Of a DNA stretch of 64,000 bases, positions 38,228 through 47,509 are shown piece by piece. This DNA comes from Desmonostoc geniculatum HA4340-LM1 (GTDB lineage: Bacteria; Cyanobacteriota; Cyanobacteriia; Cyanobacteriales; Nostocaceae). The stretch spans positions 62,001-126,000 of the forward strand of contig JAHHHB010000010.1 of NCBI GenBank assembly GCA_019359545.1. The letters run 5' to 3'. The notes below the pieces were generated by a model. The model saw only the letters and a list, made by a program, of their open reading frames with translations, was not told the DNA's origin and ran no database searches. The translations under genes were made by a program, and so were the position numbers. The first letter of the stretch is position 1. Each line of letters opens with the position of its first letter.

Positions 38228-38548
38228 CACAAGACGAGGTAGAAGAACCACTGTAATTTCGCCCGGAGTATTGTTATAAAAAGCTTGTAATTTCTCAGTA
38301 AAGATTAGAGTCAAAAATTCAGTATTAGTATTTTTTGCTACTTTAATTCAAGAATTTAGTATAAAAAATTACTTTTAATTAATTTACTTCTAAAAATATT
38401 CATATAGAGCAATTTACTCTTAAAGATTAGGTAAATTCAGACGCGAGTAGATGCACTTACGTAATTGCCCGGTTAATATACAAATACAGAGAAAAAAGAA
38501 AACAAAACTTTTCATCCAAAGCATTACTAATCAGAGGAAAAAAGTCTA
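38228..38548. other. intergenic region before exported protein
   Basis: About 320 bases of AT-rich DNA with no gene. The ribosome site AGAGGA at about 38535 serves the exported protein. Confidence 0.45.
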
Positions 38549-39277
38549 ATGAAAAAGTTTACTATTCTAGCAACAACACTTGCAGCATCTACTATAAGTT
38601 TAAATGTGGTTGGTGGTATATCTAAAGCTCAAGCTGCTTCTTTAGTTCCTCCAGTAGAAGGTGAAATTCAACTGACAAATGTCGCTTGTTTGACTGGTAG
38701 CTGTATTGATACAACTGCCTATGGTTACACTGTCACCAGTCAGAATTACAACGCTGATTACCTGCCAAGTCTATTATTTAGTGATGATAGTTCAACACCA
38801 AATTCTTATGGTTTTGGTATTTCCTTCGGTAAACCAGATGGAGGAACTAATACAATTGCAGGTGAAAATTGGTTCCGTCCTGTAGCTAGAAGAACTAACG
38901 GTAAACTACCTGAAAATGGTCAATTAGAAGTTGGTCAGTTCAAGTTTGATTTTGCTAGTACAATTAGCGAGTTAGTACTATCTTTCTTTGATGTGGAAGA
39001 TATAGGTACTTCTATTCTTAGTGTTAATGGTGTTGCTTATGGAGGAACAATTACCCCAGGAAGTGACGCCAACATCAAGAAAGTGACCTTGACAAATGTC
39101 AATTCCTTAGAGGTCAAACTGGGTAATATCGGTGGTAGATTTGCCACTGGCGATGGTGTTCGCTTGGATGTCAACCAAACTGTACCTGAACCAGGAACCA
39201 CTATGAGCTTAGGTGTTTTGGGATTAGTAGCTTTGTTCGGTTTGCAGAAGCGTAAAAAATCGTCACAAGCAGTTTAA
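38549..39277 (+). CDS. exported PEP-CTERM protein, LEVG type
   Basis: 242 residues. A Sec signal peptide (residues 1-30, cut after SKAQA) and a C-terminal PEP-CTERM tripartite signal: VPEPG (about 212), hydrophobic stretch LGVLGLVALFGL, basic end QKRKKSSQ. The middle contains LEVGQFKFDFAST, the hallmark of the LEVG subgroup. Such proteins are sorted by an exosortase and are often linked to extracellular polysaccharide. The function is unknown. A strong terminator follows. Confidence 0.88.
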   Translation: MKKFTILATTLAASTISLNVVGGISKAQAASLVPPVEGEIQLTNVACLTGSCIDTTAYGYTVTSQNYNADYLPSLLFSDDSSTPNSYGFGISFGKPDGGTNTIAGENWFRPVARRTNGKLPENGQLEVGQFKFDFASTISELVLSFFDVEDIGTSILSVNGVAYGGTITPGSDANIKKVTLTNVNSLEVKLGNIGGRFATGDGVRLDVNQTVPEPGTTMSLGVLGLVALFGLQKRKKSSQAV

Positions 39278-39418
39278 TTTTCACCATAGCTGCCATAAAA
39301 CTCAAGATGAAAAATTCAAACAATCAATGATTAAGTTTGAATTCTAAATCTTGTATACAAAAAATTAATGTTTGCATCTATATTTGACTAGCAAATAGGT
39401 TTTTCACCGTTAGTTAAC

Positions 39419-39478
39419 TTGAGTAAATAAAATAACTAATTATCCAAGTTAGTTATTTTTATCTACTCAATTTTTTTA
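39419..39478. terminator. bidirectional terminator
   Basis: TTGAGTA (39419) pairs with TACTCAA (ending 39470), and inside it AAATAACTAA pairs with TTAGTTATTT. A T-run follows on the plus strand and an A-rich stretch serves the minus strand. It sits between convergent genes. Confidence 0.75.
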
Positions 39479-39511
39479 TGTGGGTAAATTCAGTGAAATC
39501 CCCATTAAATA

Positions 39512-40030
39512 TTAAGCGCCATATACCTGTGACCAAGTTGTGATGATAAATACTGTAACTGCTGCGATCGCCAACAATCCTTGAATCAAATTCCCAACCA
39601 GTGTCCCCACGACAATTCCGATACCCGCCTTAACCGCTAATCCTAATTCACGTCGGTAAAGATACTCACCAATAATTGCTCCCAACAGCGGCCCTAGTAA
39701 AATTCCTAACAGTGGACCTCCAAAAGGTAAAGCTGGCAATAATCCCAAAAATCCCAATACCAAACCGACAATCGCGCCAATTTGCCCCCACTTACTAGCT
39801 CCAGCTTGTCTTGCTCCTATATAACTAGCTAAAAAATCCACTCCGATACTGAGTAACAAAACAATAATTGTCACAATTAATGGAATCTTGATAGCTGCGA
39901 AGGAACTGCTAACGATTCCCCAGATGATAATTGCAATTAAAATTAAGCTCGCACCAGGAATCGCAGGAACTACAGCGCCGATAATACCCACAAACATTAG
40001 GGCAAGTAATAGCCAATAGATAATTTGCAT
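39512..40030 (-). CDS. DUF456 membrane protein
   Basis: 172 residues with four to five membrane spans and several Gly-rich motifs (GASKWGQIGAIVGLVLGFLG; GPLLGILLGPLLGAIIGEYL). This pattern belongs to DUF456. The function is unknown; the glycine-rich helices resemble glycine-zipper membrane proteins. It converges on the PEP-CTERM gene and is divergent from the M48-like gene. Confidence 0.85.
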   Translation of the reverse strand: MQIIYWLLLALMFVGIIGAVVPAIPGASLILIAIIIWGIVSSSFAAIKIPLIVTIIVLLLSIGVDFLASYIGARQAGASKWGQIGAIVGLVLGFLGLLPALPFGGPLLGILLGPLLGAIIGEYLYRRELGLAVKAGIGIVVGTLVGNLIQGLLAIAAVTVFIITTWSQVYGA

Positions 40031-40332
40031 AGATAAAATTTGAAATTTCCAAATCAGTTAGTCATTTGTAGGGTAGCACCGCTGTGCTACCAAAGCCCGT
40101 GTTGCATCCAAAACAGAACTGCTCTAGGATTAGTATTTGAATTTTGAACAAAATCTAAGTATTGTAGTAGCGTGACACAGCGAAAATAGTGCATTAGATG
40201 TAGGTTAAGTTGAGCAACGCTAAACCCAACATTTGGCTCGTCTTGGTCATTAGTTACTCGGCAAATAAGATTTATACTTTGTAATAAACTAAACAGCAGG
40301 TAAAAGCACTTAGCCCTGGGGATTATAAATCA
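40031..40332. other. divergent intergenic region
   Basis: 302 bases with no gene. TTGTAGGGTAGCACCGCTGTGCTACC (about 40066-40091) contains the hairpin GGTAGCAC / GTGCTACC-like pair. No regulatory consensus was recognised. Confidence 0.4.
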
Positions 40333-41238
40333 ATGACAAGAAAAATATTAACTGGACTAAGTTCACAAACCTACGAACACCCTTTCGATCGCAAAGCCTT
40401 AGCATCTTTGCAAAAAATGCCTGGTGTCTCCCTGCTACTCAAAAAAATTAACGAGTACGGTATCGATCGCCTACTCCGTTTGCAAAGCCTTGGCAGTAGT
40501 ATCAGAATTACCCCTCGTAATTTTCCCCAATTACATCAGGCATTAGTAGAAACTTGTGAAATTGTTGATGTTAACCCACTTCCTGAACTATATCTGTTTC
40601 GAGGCACAGGTCACATTCAAAGCTACATTGTTGGAGTAGAAAAACCACTCATTAGTATCAATTTAGATGCAATGGAGTGGCTCGACACAGATGAGTTAGT
40701 TTATGTTTTGGGACATGAAGTTGCTCGGATTAAGAGTCAGCATATGGTGTATCACCAAATGGCATTTGTGATGCCGACTTTAAAAAATTTGCTGAGCAGT
40801 ACTACATTGGGGGTTGGCGGCTTGGTAGCTGGTGGTATGGAATTAGCTTTATATAATTGGCAGATGATGGCTAGGTTCACCGCCGATCGCGCTGGTTTGT
40901 TGGCTTGTCAGGATATTGATGTCGCAACCACCGCACTGATAAAACTTGCAGGTTTACCAGATGAATACTTAACTACTGCTGTAATTGAAGATTTCTTAAT
41001 TCAAGCGCGTGAGTTTGCATCCCAGAATCTTGATACCGCCGATCGGGTAACCAAAATATTAAGTTATACAGAATCTGGACTTTCTTGGGTAGTGATGCGG
41101 GCTGGCGAGTTATTAAAATGGGTTGATTCTGGAGATTATGATAATATCATTCAACAGAAAAATTTAAATACGCCAGAAGAACAAGAAAAAAATACACCAG
41201 AAGAAAAAGAAGGCTGGAATTTTTTAACTTCTTGGTGA
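40333..41238 (+). CDS. M48-like protein lacking zinc ligands
   Basis: 301 residues, related to M48 (HtpX/Oma1-type) metalloproteases: the region DELVYVLGHEV..RIKSQH and the later TADRAGLLACQD align with HEXXH and the E..AD block. However, the second zinc His of HEXXH is Arg132 (HEVAR), and the position that is Glu in WQRMSELTADRAG-like relatives is Arg181 (MMARFTADRAG). With two of three zinc ligands gone, peptidase activity is unlikely. The rest of the fold looks intact, so it may serve as a regulator or binding protein. The C-terminus is Glu/Lys-rich. Confidence 0.8.
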   Translation: MTRKILTGLSSQTYEHPFDRKALASLQKMPGVSLLLKKINEYGIDRLLRLQSLGSSIRITPRNFPQLHQALVETCEIVDVNPLPELYLFRGTGHIQSYIVGVEKPLISINLDAMEWLDTDELVYVLGHEVARIKSQHMVYHQMAFVMPTLKNLLSSTTLGVGGLVAGGMELALYNWQMMARFTADRAGLLACQDIDVATTALIKLAGLPDEYLTTAVIEDFLIQAREFASQNLDTADRVTKILSYTESGLSWVVMRAGELLKWVDSGDYDNIIQQKNLNTPEEQEKNTPEEKEGWNFLTSW

Positions 41239-41311
41239 TTGGATTTTCAGGAGAAATTCATCATGGGACTATAGGAATCATATTTGATTTCTGAAAAAAT
41301 CTCAGTAGTCT

Positions 41312-41390
41312 TGTAGGGTGTGTTAGCAGAGCGTAACGCACCATAAGCCTGGAATGGTGCGTTACGGATTTCATCCTAACGCACCCTACA
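41312..41390. repeat. nested palindromic repeat
   Basis: TGTAGGGTGTGTTAG (41312) pairs with CTAACGCACCCTACA (ending 41390), and inside, GTAACGCACCAT pairs with ATGGTGCGTTAC. This double-stem repeat is common between cyanobacterial genes. Confidence 0.75.
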
Positions 41391-41512
41391 GTACTTTTTA
41401 ATGAGGATCTAAAGTTTTGGATACCTCAGGCACTACTTTTCAAACACCCTCTAAGTCCTATGAGCATGTAGTCAATCTAAAATCCAAAATCCAAAATCTA
41501 AAATTGGCTCAT

Positions 41513-42154
41513 CTAAAATTGACTCAGAGTAACGGCTAATTTATCAGCAATTCCTGCAATCCAATTTTCATCTTGTTTCGTGTAACTGCGAGGAGCATTT
41601 GCTCCCAAAATCAAGACACCTCGATCGCCAATAGGTTGACAAATTACACCTTGAGTATTTTCGGGTAAATAATCGAATTCAATCCTACCTGGGTATACTT
41701 TTAACGCCACTAGATAAATCGGTTTTTGTTTTTCGAGTACCTGTTTTAAGATTACTCCCGGTACAACCTCAGATTTAGTACTCAAAATTCCGCGACGCAA
41801 CAAAACTTTACCTTGATAAAAAACTACTAGCGATCGCGTTACTGTATTAGTCAACAATAAATGAGACGCCCAAGCTAGTTCAGTTTTCACGGCTTCTGGT
41901 AAGTCTGGTGCTAATACAAAACCCTCTTCTCCAATTAGTTCTACAGTATCAGGCGATCGCGGCTGCACTTGCTGCCAAATTAAGCCCGTCAAAATTAACA
42001 CCGCACTCAAAATCACACCCACCACATCACCACGCGCTTGAGATTGGGTTAGTTGCGGTGTCAACAAGCGGTTAATTAGCAAAAGTACAGCGCCTAGTCC
42101 ACCTACAACAATGGGTAGACGCCGCAAAACTCGATTCGGATCGGGTTTAGTCAT
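41513..42154 (-). CDS. cofactor assembly of complex C subunit B (CCB2/CCB4 type)
   Basis: 213 residues. Two N-terminal membrane spans (about 13-30 and 42-60) and a soluble domain ending LILGANAPRSYTKQDENWIAGIADKL. In chloroplasts CCB proteins help attach haem c(i)' covalently to cytochrome b6 of the b6f complex; cyanobacterial homologues are annotated in the same way. The first residues overlap a repeat-derived region. It is downstream of rpaB on the same strand, with a GGGCATT repeat between. Confidence 0.8.
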   Translation of the reverse strand: MTKPDPNRVLRRLPIVVGGLGAVLLLINRLLTPQLTQSQARGDVVGVILSAVLILTGLIWQQVQPRSPDTVELIGEEGFVLAPDLPEAVKTELAWASHLLLTNTVTRSLVVFYQGKVLLRRGILSTKSEVVPGVILKQVLEKQKPIYLVALKVYPGRIEFDYLPENTQGVICQPIGDRGVLILGANAPRSYTKQDENWIAGIADKLAVTLSQF

Positions 42155-42162
42155 TTGTCATT

Positions 42163-42247
42163 AATCATTAGTCATTGGGCATTGGGCATCGGGCATTGGG
42201 CATCGGGCATTGGTTATTTCTCCCCCTGCTCCCCCTGCTCCCTCATC
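42163..42247. repeat. GGGCATT/GGGCATC heptamers between CCB gene and rpaB
   Basis: About five units alternate GGGCATT and GGGCATC (42177-42211), followed by a CCCCCTGCT tract. Confidence 0.75.
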
Positions 42248-42976
42248 TCACTCCTCCCCTGGTTCAATAATTCGCTGGAAAAGATAACCAGTACCTCTGG
42301 CTGTTAATATTAATTCTGGGTTGCTGGGATCGTCTTCTAATTTTGCCCGCAAACGGGATATATGCACATCTACTACGCGGGTATCTACATGGCGTTCTGG
42401 TGTGTAGCCCCAAACTTCCTGCAAAATTTCTGAACGGGAAAAAGCTTCTCCTGAGCGACTGACTAACAACTCTAGTAAACTAAACTCCATACCCGTCAAT
42501 CGAATCCGCTCGTCGCCTTTATAGACTTGTCGCTTATTTGTATCGATTTTAATGTTAGCGACATGAATCACCCCAGAGCTAGGAATGCCAGTAGCACTAG
42601 TTTTGTCTACTCGGCGCAGCACTGAGCGAATCCGGGCTTCTAACTCTTTGGGGGAAAATGGTTTAACTACGTAGTCGTCAGCACCTAATTCTAGTCCAGT
42701 AATGCGATCGGCTACATCCCCCAAGGCTGTTAGCATAATAATGGGGACATCTGATTCCTTGCGTAATTCTTGACAAACACCGTAGCCATCTAGCTTTGGC
42801 ATCATCACATCTAAAACTACCAAGTCAGGATCGGCTTTGCGAAAAGTTTCCAAAGCTTCTTCGCCATCGCCAGCCGTCACTACATCGTAGCCAATCATCG
42901 AAAGGCGCGTTTCCAAAATCCGGCGAATGCTGGCTTCATCGTCTACTACCAAAATTTTTTCTTTATGACTTTCCAA
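42248..42976 (-). CDS. rpaB: OmpR-family response regulator RpaB
   Basis: 242 residues. Receiver domain 1-120 with phospho-acceptor Asp in LVVLDVMMPKLDG (about residue 55) and Lys in DDYVVKPFSP; OmpR-type winged-helix DNA-binding domain 140-238 (VDVHISRLRAKLEDDP..GTGYLF). RpaB is the essential regulator that represses high-light genes and tunes photosystem genes through HLR1 sites; its kinase NblS (Hik33) is encoded elsewhere. The opening MESHKEKILVVDDEASIRRI is typical of RpaB. Confidence 0.9.
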   Translation of the reverse strand: MESHKEKILVVDDEASIRRILETRLSMIGYDVVTAGDGEEALETFRKADPDLVVLDVMMPKLDGYGVCQELRKESDVPIIMLTALGDVADRITGLELGADDYVVKPFSPKELEARIRSVLRRVDKTSATGIPSSGVIHVANIKIDTNKRQVYKGDERIRLTGMEFSLLELLVSRSGEAFSRSEILQEVWGYTPERHVDTRVVDVHISRLRAKLEDDPSNPELILTARGTGYLFQRIIEPGEE

Positions 42977-43146
42977 GTTAATCGAGGCTCCTTCACTAAA
43001 AATTTACATGATTAATTTTTAATACCATAATATTAAGATATCATTCCATGAATTGATTTGGAAAAAGCTCTAACTACTACTATTATTGGATTTTAGTTTT
43101 CTCCAAGAATTAAGCAAATATTAAGATTATTTAATAAGATTTACGA

Positions 43147-44673
43147 ATGGCAAAGCCAAAAACTTTTTACGTTTGTAACGATTGTGGGGCGGAATCCCCT
43201 CAATGGTTTGGTAAGTGTCCAGCCTGTGGTACTTACAATTCTTTAGAAGAGCAAATCAGTATTCAATCTTCTGTAGATGTACCTAGTCGGGGAGGAGTGA
43301 GTAGTTGGCAATCAGCTCCAACGAATGGCAAATCTCACTCTAAACCAGCTAAAGCACGAGCCTCCTTAACATTTGACCAAATTACCGATCGCCAAATTGC
43401 CCGCTGGGAGTCTGGTTATGAAGAATTGGATCGGGTGCTTGGTGGTGGAGTTGTTCCAGGTTCTATGGTGCTGATTGGTGGCGATCCCGGTATCGGTAAA
43501 TCGACTTTATTACTGCAAGTATCAAATCAATTAGCGCAGAAATATCGCATCCTTTACGTAACTGGTGAAGAATCGGGACAGCAGGTAAAATTACGAGCTT
43601 CTCGTTTAGGAGTATCCAAACCCGTAAATGTCGTTAGTGAAGAGAATGTTACGGTAGTAGTAGATAATACACTTCCCATCGACCCTGACAGTATAGGTGC
43701 AGATTTATATGTACTGCCAGAAACAGATTTAGAAGAAATTTTACGGGAAATAGACTCTCTAAAACCAAACGTGGCAGTTATTGATAGTATTCAAACAGTG
43801 TTTTTTCCTGCGCTGACTTCTGCACCTGGTTCAGTAGCTCAGGTACGTGAATGTACTGCGGCTTTGATGAAGGTGGCAAAACATGAAGATATTACCATGT
43901 TGATTGTCGGACACGTCACCAAAGAAGGAGCGATCGCCGGGCCGAAAGTCTTAGAACATTTAGTAGATACAGTGTTGTATTTTGAAGGCGATCGCTTTGC
44001 CTCCCATCGGTTATTACGGACAGTGAAAAACCGCTTCGGTGCAACACATGAAATCGGCATATTTGAAATGGTGGCACACGGACTGCGGGAAGTTCCTAAC
44101 CCCTCAGAGTTATTTTTAGGCAATCGTGACGATCCAGCGCCAGGTACAGCAATTGTAGTGGCTTGTGAAGGCACTCGCCCCATTGTTGTGGAATTACAAG
44201 CCCTTGTCAGTCCCACCAGCTACCCCTCCCCTCGGCGCGCAGGTACTGGCGTAGACTACAACCGCCTAGTACAAATTCTCGCCGTCTTAGAAAAACGCGT
44301 GGGGATTCCCATGTCGAAATTAGATTCTTATGTTGCTTCTGCTGGGGGATTGAGTGTAGTAGAACCAGCAGTAGATTTAGGAGTAGCGATCGCGATCGTT
44401 GCGAGTTTCCGCGATCGCATCGTCGATCCCGGTACAGTTTTGATAGGTGAAGTTGGCTTAGGTGGACAAGTGCGATCGGTTTCCCAAATGGAACTGCGGT
44501 TGAAAGAAGCAGCTAAATTGGGATTTAAAAGAGCGATCGTGCCCAAAGGCACAAAATTTCCCGATCTCAACATTGAGATTTTACCAGTCTCTAAAGTAAT
44601 AGATGCAATTATCGCCGCCATCCCCCATCAAGAACTGACAGCCGACGATTTAGAACCTGATGAAGATGAGTAA
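43147..44673 (+). CDS. radA: DNA repair protein RadA
   Basis: 508 residues. N-terminal zinc ribbon (CNDCGAESPQWFGKCPACG, residues 10-28), RecA-like ATPase with Walker A GGDPGIGKST (about 115), the RadA-specific KNRFG motif (about 298) and a C-terminal Lon-protease-like domain. RadA (Sms) drives branch migration of recombination intermediates. No ribosome site is obvious. It is divergent from rpaB. Confidence 0.97.
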   Translation: MAKPKTFYVCNDCGAESPQWFGKCPACGTYNSLEEQISIQSSVDVPSRGGVSSWQSAPTNGKSHSKPAKARASLTFDQITDRQIARWESGYEELDRVLGGGVVPGSMVLIGGDPGIGKSTLLLQVSNQLAQKYRILYVTGEESGQQVKLRASRLGVSKPVNVVSEENVTVVVDNTLPIDPDSIGADLYVLPETDLEEILREIDSLKPNVAVIDSIQTVFFPALTSAPGSVAQVRECTAALMKVAKHEDITMLIVGHVTKEGAIAGPKVLEHLVDTVLYFEGDRFASHRLLRTVKNRFGATHEIGIFEMVAHGLREVPNPSELFLGNRDDPAPGTAIVVACEGTRPIVVELQALVSPTSYPSPRRAGTGVDYNRLVQILAVLEKRVGIPMSKLDSYVASAGGLSVVEPAVDLGVAIAIVASFRDRIVDPGTVLIGEVGLGGQVRSVSQMELRLKEAAKLGFKRAIVPKGTKFPDLNIEILPVSKVIDAIIAAIPHQELTADDLEPDEDE

Positions 44674-44817
44674 TTACTGGGTACTGGGTACTGGGAAATT
44701 GTTCCAAAATTTGGGAAGGGTCAAAGCAAATTCCATAATTTTTACGAGTGAAAACCGAGTCCCCAATCCCTAATCCCCAGCCCCCAGTCCCTTTTACACA
44801 CCAAAGGACAATCCACC

Positions 44818-45567
44818 ATGACAGCCCTCACCCAAGACTACCAAATCACTTGGGAAAAATTACCCGATGATTACAAACTCCCAGATGATCCAGTGGACAA
44901 CATCAACCAACCAGCCTTAGCCGCTGCACTCACAGAAAGCCTACAATTAGCCGGAAAAATTTCAGCTAACGCCCTAACAACAACTAATTACGGTATTTGT
45001 GCCACTCTAAATAACAAAATAGTCATCAAAGCCCCTGATTGGGCTTTCATTGCCAAAATTAATGTTACTAGAGAAGAAGTAACACGCAGTTACACACCTC
45101 AATTACAGGGTGACATTCCCGTAATTGTGATGGAATTTGTTTCCGATACACAGGAGACAGAATATTCTATCAAAGCGACATATCCTCCAGGAAAATGGTT
45201 TTTCTACGAGCGCATTTTAAAAGTACCAAACTACATCATTTTTGAGCCAGAAAGCGGTAGTTTCGAGATGTACCGCTTACAAAACACAGAACAGTACATT
45301 TTGCAAGAGCCTGATGAAAATCAACGCTACTGGATAGCAGAAATGAATCTTTACCTTGGAGTGTCGCAAGGTACTCGTGAAAACCGCACAGGAAAGTGGT
45401 TAAGGTGGTGGGATGAACAAGGAAACCTTCTACCTTGGGGTGCAGAACTAGCCGAACAAGAACGCCAACGCACCGAACAAGAACGCCAACGCGCTGAACA
45501 AGAACGCCAACGCGCCGAACGACTAGCAGCACAATTGCGAGCAGCGGGCATTGAACCAGAAGTGTAA
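44818..45567 (+). CDS. Uma2 family endonuclease-like protein
   Basis: 249 residues. The Uma2 domain (about 10-195) is a PD-(D/E)XK-type fold common in cyanobacteria in large paralogous sets; PDWAFI (acidic residue), VMEFVSDTQETEY and a following KWFFYERI Lys fit the active-site pattern. The C-terminal tail is a charged coiled coil made of EQERQRA units (ERQRTEQERQRAEQERQRAE), followed by LAAQLRAAGIEPEV. The biological role of Uma2 proteins is not settled. Confidence 0.82.
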   Translation: MTALTQDYQITWEKLPDDYKLPDDPVDNINQPALAAALTESLQLAGKISANALTTTNYGICATLNNKIVIKAPDWAFIAKINVTREEVTRSYTPQLQGDIPVIVMEFVSDTQETEYSIKATYPPGKWFFYERILKVPNYIIFEPESGSFEMYRLQNTEQYILQEPDENQRYWIAEMNLYLGVSQGTRENRTGKWLRWWDEQGNLLPWGAELAEQERQRTEQERQRAEQERQRAERLAAQLRAAGIEPEV

Positions 45568-45601
45568 TAAAATGTTTTAAGAAAAATTGAAAGCCACTGA
45601 G

Positions 45602-45628
45602 TCCCCGACTTGTTTGACAAGTCGGGGA
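45602..45628. terminator. terminator after Uma2 gene
   Basis: TCCCCGACTTG (45602-45612), loop TTTGA, CAAGTCGGGGA (45618-45628): a perfect 11-bp stem followed by TCTTATTTAT. It lies about 35 bases after the stop. Confidence 0.7.
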
Positions 45629-45775
45629 TCTTATTTATCAGAAATGATTGAGTAAGGCTGAATACCAGTTGTTGGGCAAGAGGAGGGTTTAACAACTGCG
45701 ATCACCATAAGTTTATTACGATTGAATATACTGAAAACTGATACACACGCTCAAGTCATAGTCGAGTATGTAATT

Positions 45776-46333
45776 ATGTTAAGAGTAATTTTGTTAGCGT
45801 TGGCGCAGCCCAACTTAGGCATCGCTACTTTTGTTATTCCCTTGACTAGCTATACCCATAGTCAAGTAATTGCTACTACCGCTAATTATCAAATTTCTCA
45901 GAATAAATCAACAAAAATCACTATTGAACGTCTAGGAATAGGTGGCGTAAAACTTTCTATGTCAGAGGCACAAGTCAGAAAAATTTTAGGTAAACCTGTA
46001 AAAGTAGAAAATGCCTTTGTACCTGCTATTGGTAAAGTTCGTACTCTTAAATATGGAGGTATTACAGTTGATTTAGCTGAAGATGCTCAACCAGGGAAAT
46101 TTAGTGTTTACCAAATTAAAACAACCAGTTCTAAATATTCCACCATAGATAAAGTAAAAGTAGGCGATACACAAACAAAAGTGATTAGAACCTATGGAAA
46201 AAATGAAATATCCCAAGATGGTAAAGTTACCAATTTAAATTACATAGTTGAAGAACCCAGCCCTGGAGGGTTAAATTTTACTATTCAAAAAGGCAAAGTC
46301 ACAGAAATTTTCTGCTTTTATCTGATGAATTAA
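45776..46333 (+). CDS. exported hypothetical protein with BamE-like repeats
   Basis: 185 residues. The N-terminus is a hydrophobic export-signal-like stretch. The body has two similar motifs, GGVKLSMSEAQVRKILGKP and KVKVGDTQTKVIRTYGKN, which resemble the SmpA/BamE fold (a small outer-envelope beta-alpha domain). The start at 45776 (ATG, MLRVILLALAQ) is chosen because the upstream in-frame TTG at 45722 would give a mixed leader. Part of the signal region (TTGGCGCAGCCCAACTTAGG) looks like a dispersed repeat. The function is unknown. It is followed closely by the kelch gene. Confidence 0.6.
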   Translation: MLRVILLALAQPNLGIATFVIPLTSYTHSQVIATTANYQISQNKSTKITIERLGIGGVKLSMSEAQVRKILGKPVKVENAFVPAIGKVRTLKYGGITVDLAEDAQPGKFSVYQIKTTSSKYSTIDKVKVGDTQTKVIRTYGKNEISQDGKVTNLNYIVEEPSPGGLNFTIQKGKVTEIFCFYLMN

Positions 46334-46356
46334 GAAGTTTTTAACAGAAAACACCA

Positions 46357-47466
46357 ATGCAAATCCAACACCCCCACTTAATCTGGAAAAATCCGAAAAT
46401 TCAAGGCAAACCTCCTCAATCAAGATACGGACACTCCGCTATTTTGTATCAAAATTATATGATTATTTTTGGTGGAGAACACAATGATACATTTGAAACT
46501 CTAAATGATATTCATTTATTGGATCTCGAATCTTGGACTTGGATACAACCTCAAATTTTCGGCGAAATTCCTGCTAAAAGAAGTTTTCATACTGCTGTTT
46601 TAGCTGAAGACAAAATGCTGGTTTGGGGAGGATACCAAGAGGCAAAAGATGGGGGATATATTTTTAGTGATGTTGATGTTCATATCCTCAATCTCAAAAC
46701 TTGGCAGTGGTCGCAAATTACCCCTAATGGAACACCACCAGCACCTCGTTCTCATCATAGTGTAGTGTTGTTTAAAAATAAATTATTAATTGATGGTGGC
46801 TCTTATGATATCTACGCAGCATTAAAAGATTTGCATCTGCTCGATATTACAAATATGTGCTGGATAAATATCCAAGTTAACAACTGTTATAGCTCTGCGT
46901 TAGCTGGATTAATAATTAGGGGCAATACATTAGTCAAATTTCTAGGTGATGCTGCTTATGGAGGATTTTGCTCAAATGTTTTAACTTTAGAACTAGTAGA
47001 TTTTGATTCCCCAAATTTACCGGAGTTTCAATGGCAGCAAGCCAAATTTCAGGGCATAGAAAACTATAGTTATCAAATTTTCTTGCCGAAGAATAATCAA
47101 GATGATTATGAATATTATGATGATGAAATTAATGATGAAGACGATGGAATTCCCTATCGAACAATTCATGGTTATGGAGAATTTGGAGATAACCTAGTTT
47201 TGTTTGCTGGCATGGCTCCCGGTAATGGTGTTAGTCATGTGACGATTGGCGATTTAGTTCTATTGAATATGCCTGCTATTGAAGAAGCTAGTTGTGGAAC
47301 TTATACGGGGATTATTCCAGAAGTAAAAGGTAAATTTCCTCCTCCTAGATTTGGTCATTCAACTATACAGTTTAAGCATCAAATGATTATCTATGGTGGC
47401 TTATGGATTGACACTCAAGCCGGTAATCATAGCTATGATAATCAAGTCTATATTCTTGAATGTTAA
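46357..47466 (+). CDS. kelch-repeat protein
   Basis: 369 residues. Kelch motifs are clear: RYGHSAILYQNYMIIFGGE (about 27), RSFHTAVLAEDKMLVWGG (about 83), PRSHHSVVLFKNKLLIDGGS (about 134), and PRFGHSTIQFKHQMIIYGGL near the C-terminus, each with the double-Gly and Tyr/Trp signature of a beta-propeller blade. The predicted propeller has five to six blades. An acidic insert (DDYEYYDDEINDEDD) interrupts the fifth. No signal peptide is visible, so it is probably cytosolic. The function is unknown. It may be co-transcribed with the exported protein 24 bases upstream. Confidence 0.88.
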   Translation: MQIQHPHLIWKNPKIQGKPPQSRYGHSAILYQNYMIIFGGEHNDTFETLNDIHLLDLESWTWIQPQIFGEIPAKRSFHTAVLAEDKMLVWGGYQEAKDGGYIFSDVDVHILNLKTWQWSQITPNGTPPAPRSHHSVVLFKNKLLIDGGSYDIYAALKDLHLLDITNMCWINIQVNNCYSSALAGLIIRGNTLVKFLGDAAYGGFCSNVLTLELVDFDSPNLPEFQWQQAKFQGIENYSYQIFLPKNNQDDYEYYDDEINDEDDGIPYRTIHGYGEFGDNLVLFAGMAPGNGVSHVTIGDLVLLNMPAIEEASCGTYTGIIPEVKGKFPPPRFGHSTIQFKHQMIIYGGLWIDTQAGNHSYDNQVYILEC

Positions 47467-47509
47467 CAAAGCCTAACGTCGTATAGCGTTTCCCCACCTA
47501 GTAAGGTTG

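Noticed and set aside
45236-45695. Minus-strand repeat-like frames opposite the Uma2 coiled coil
   Set aside because: Shadow of the EQERQRA-coding repeat.
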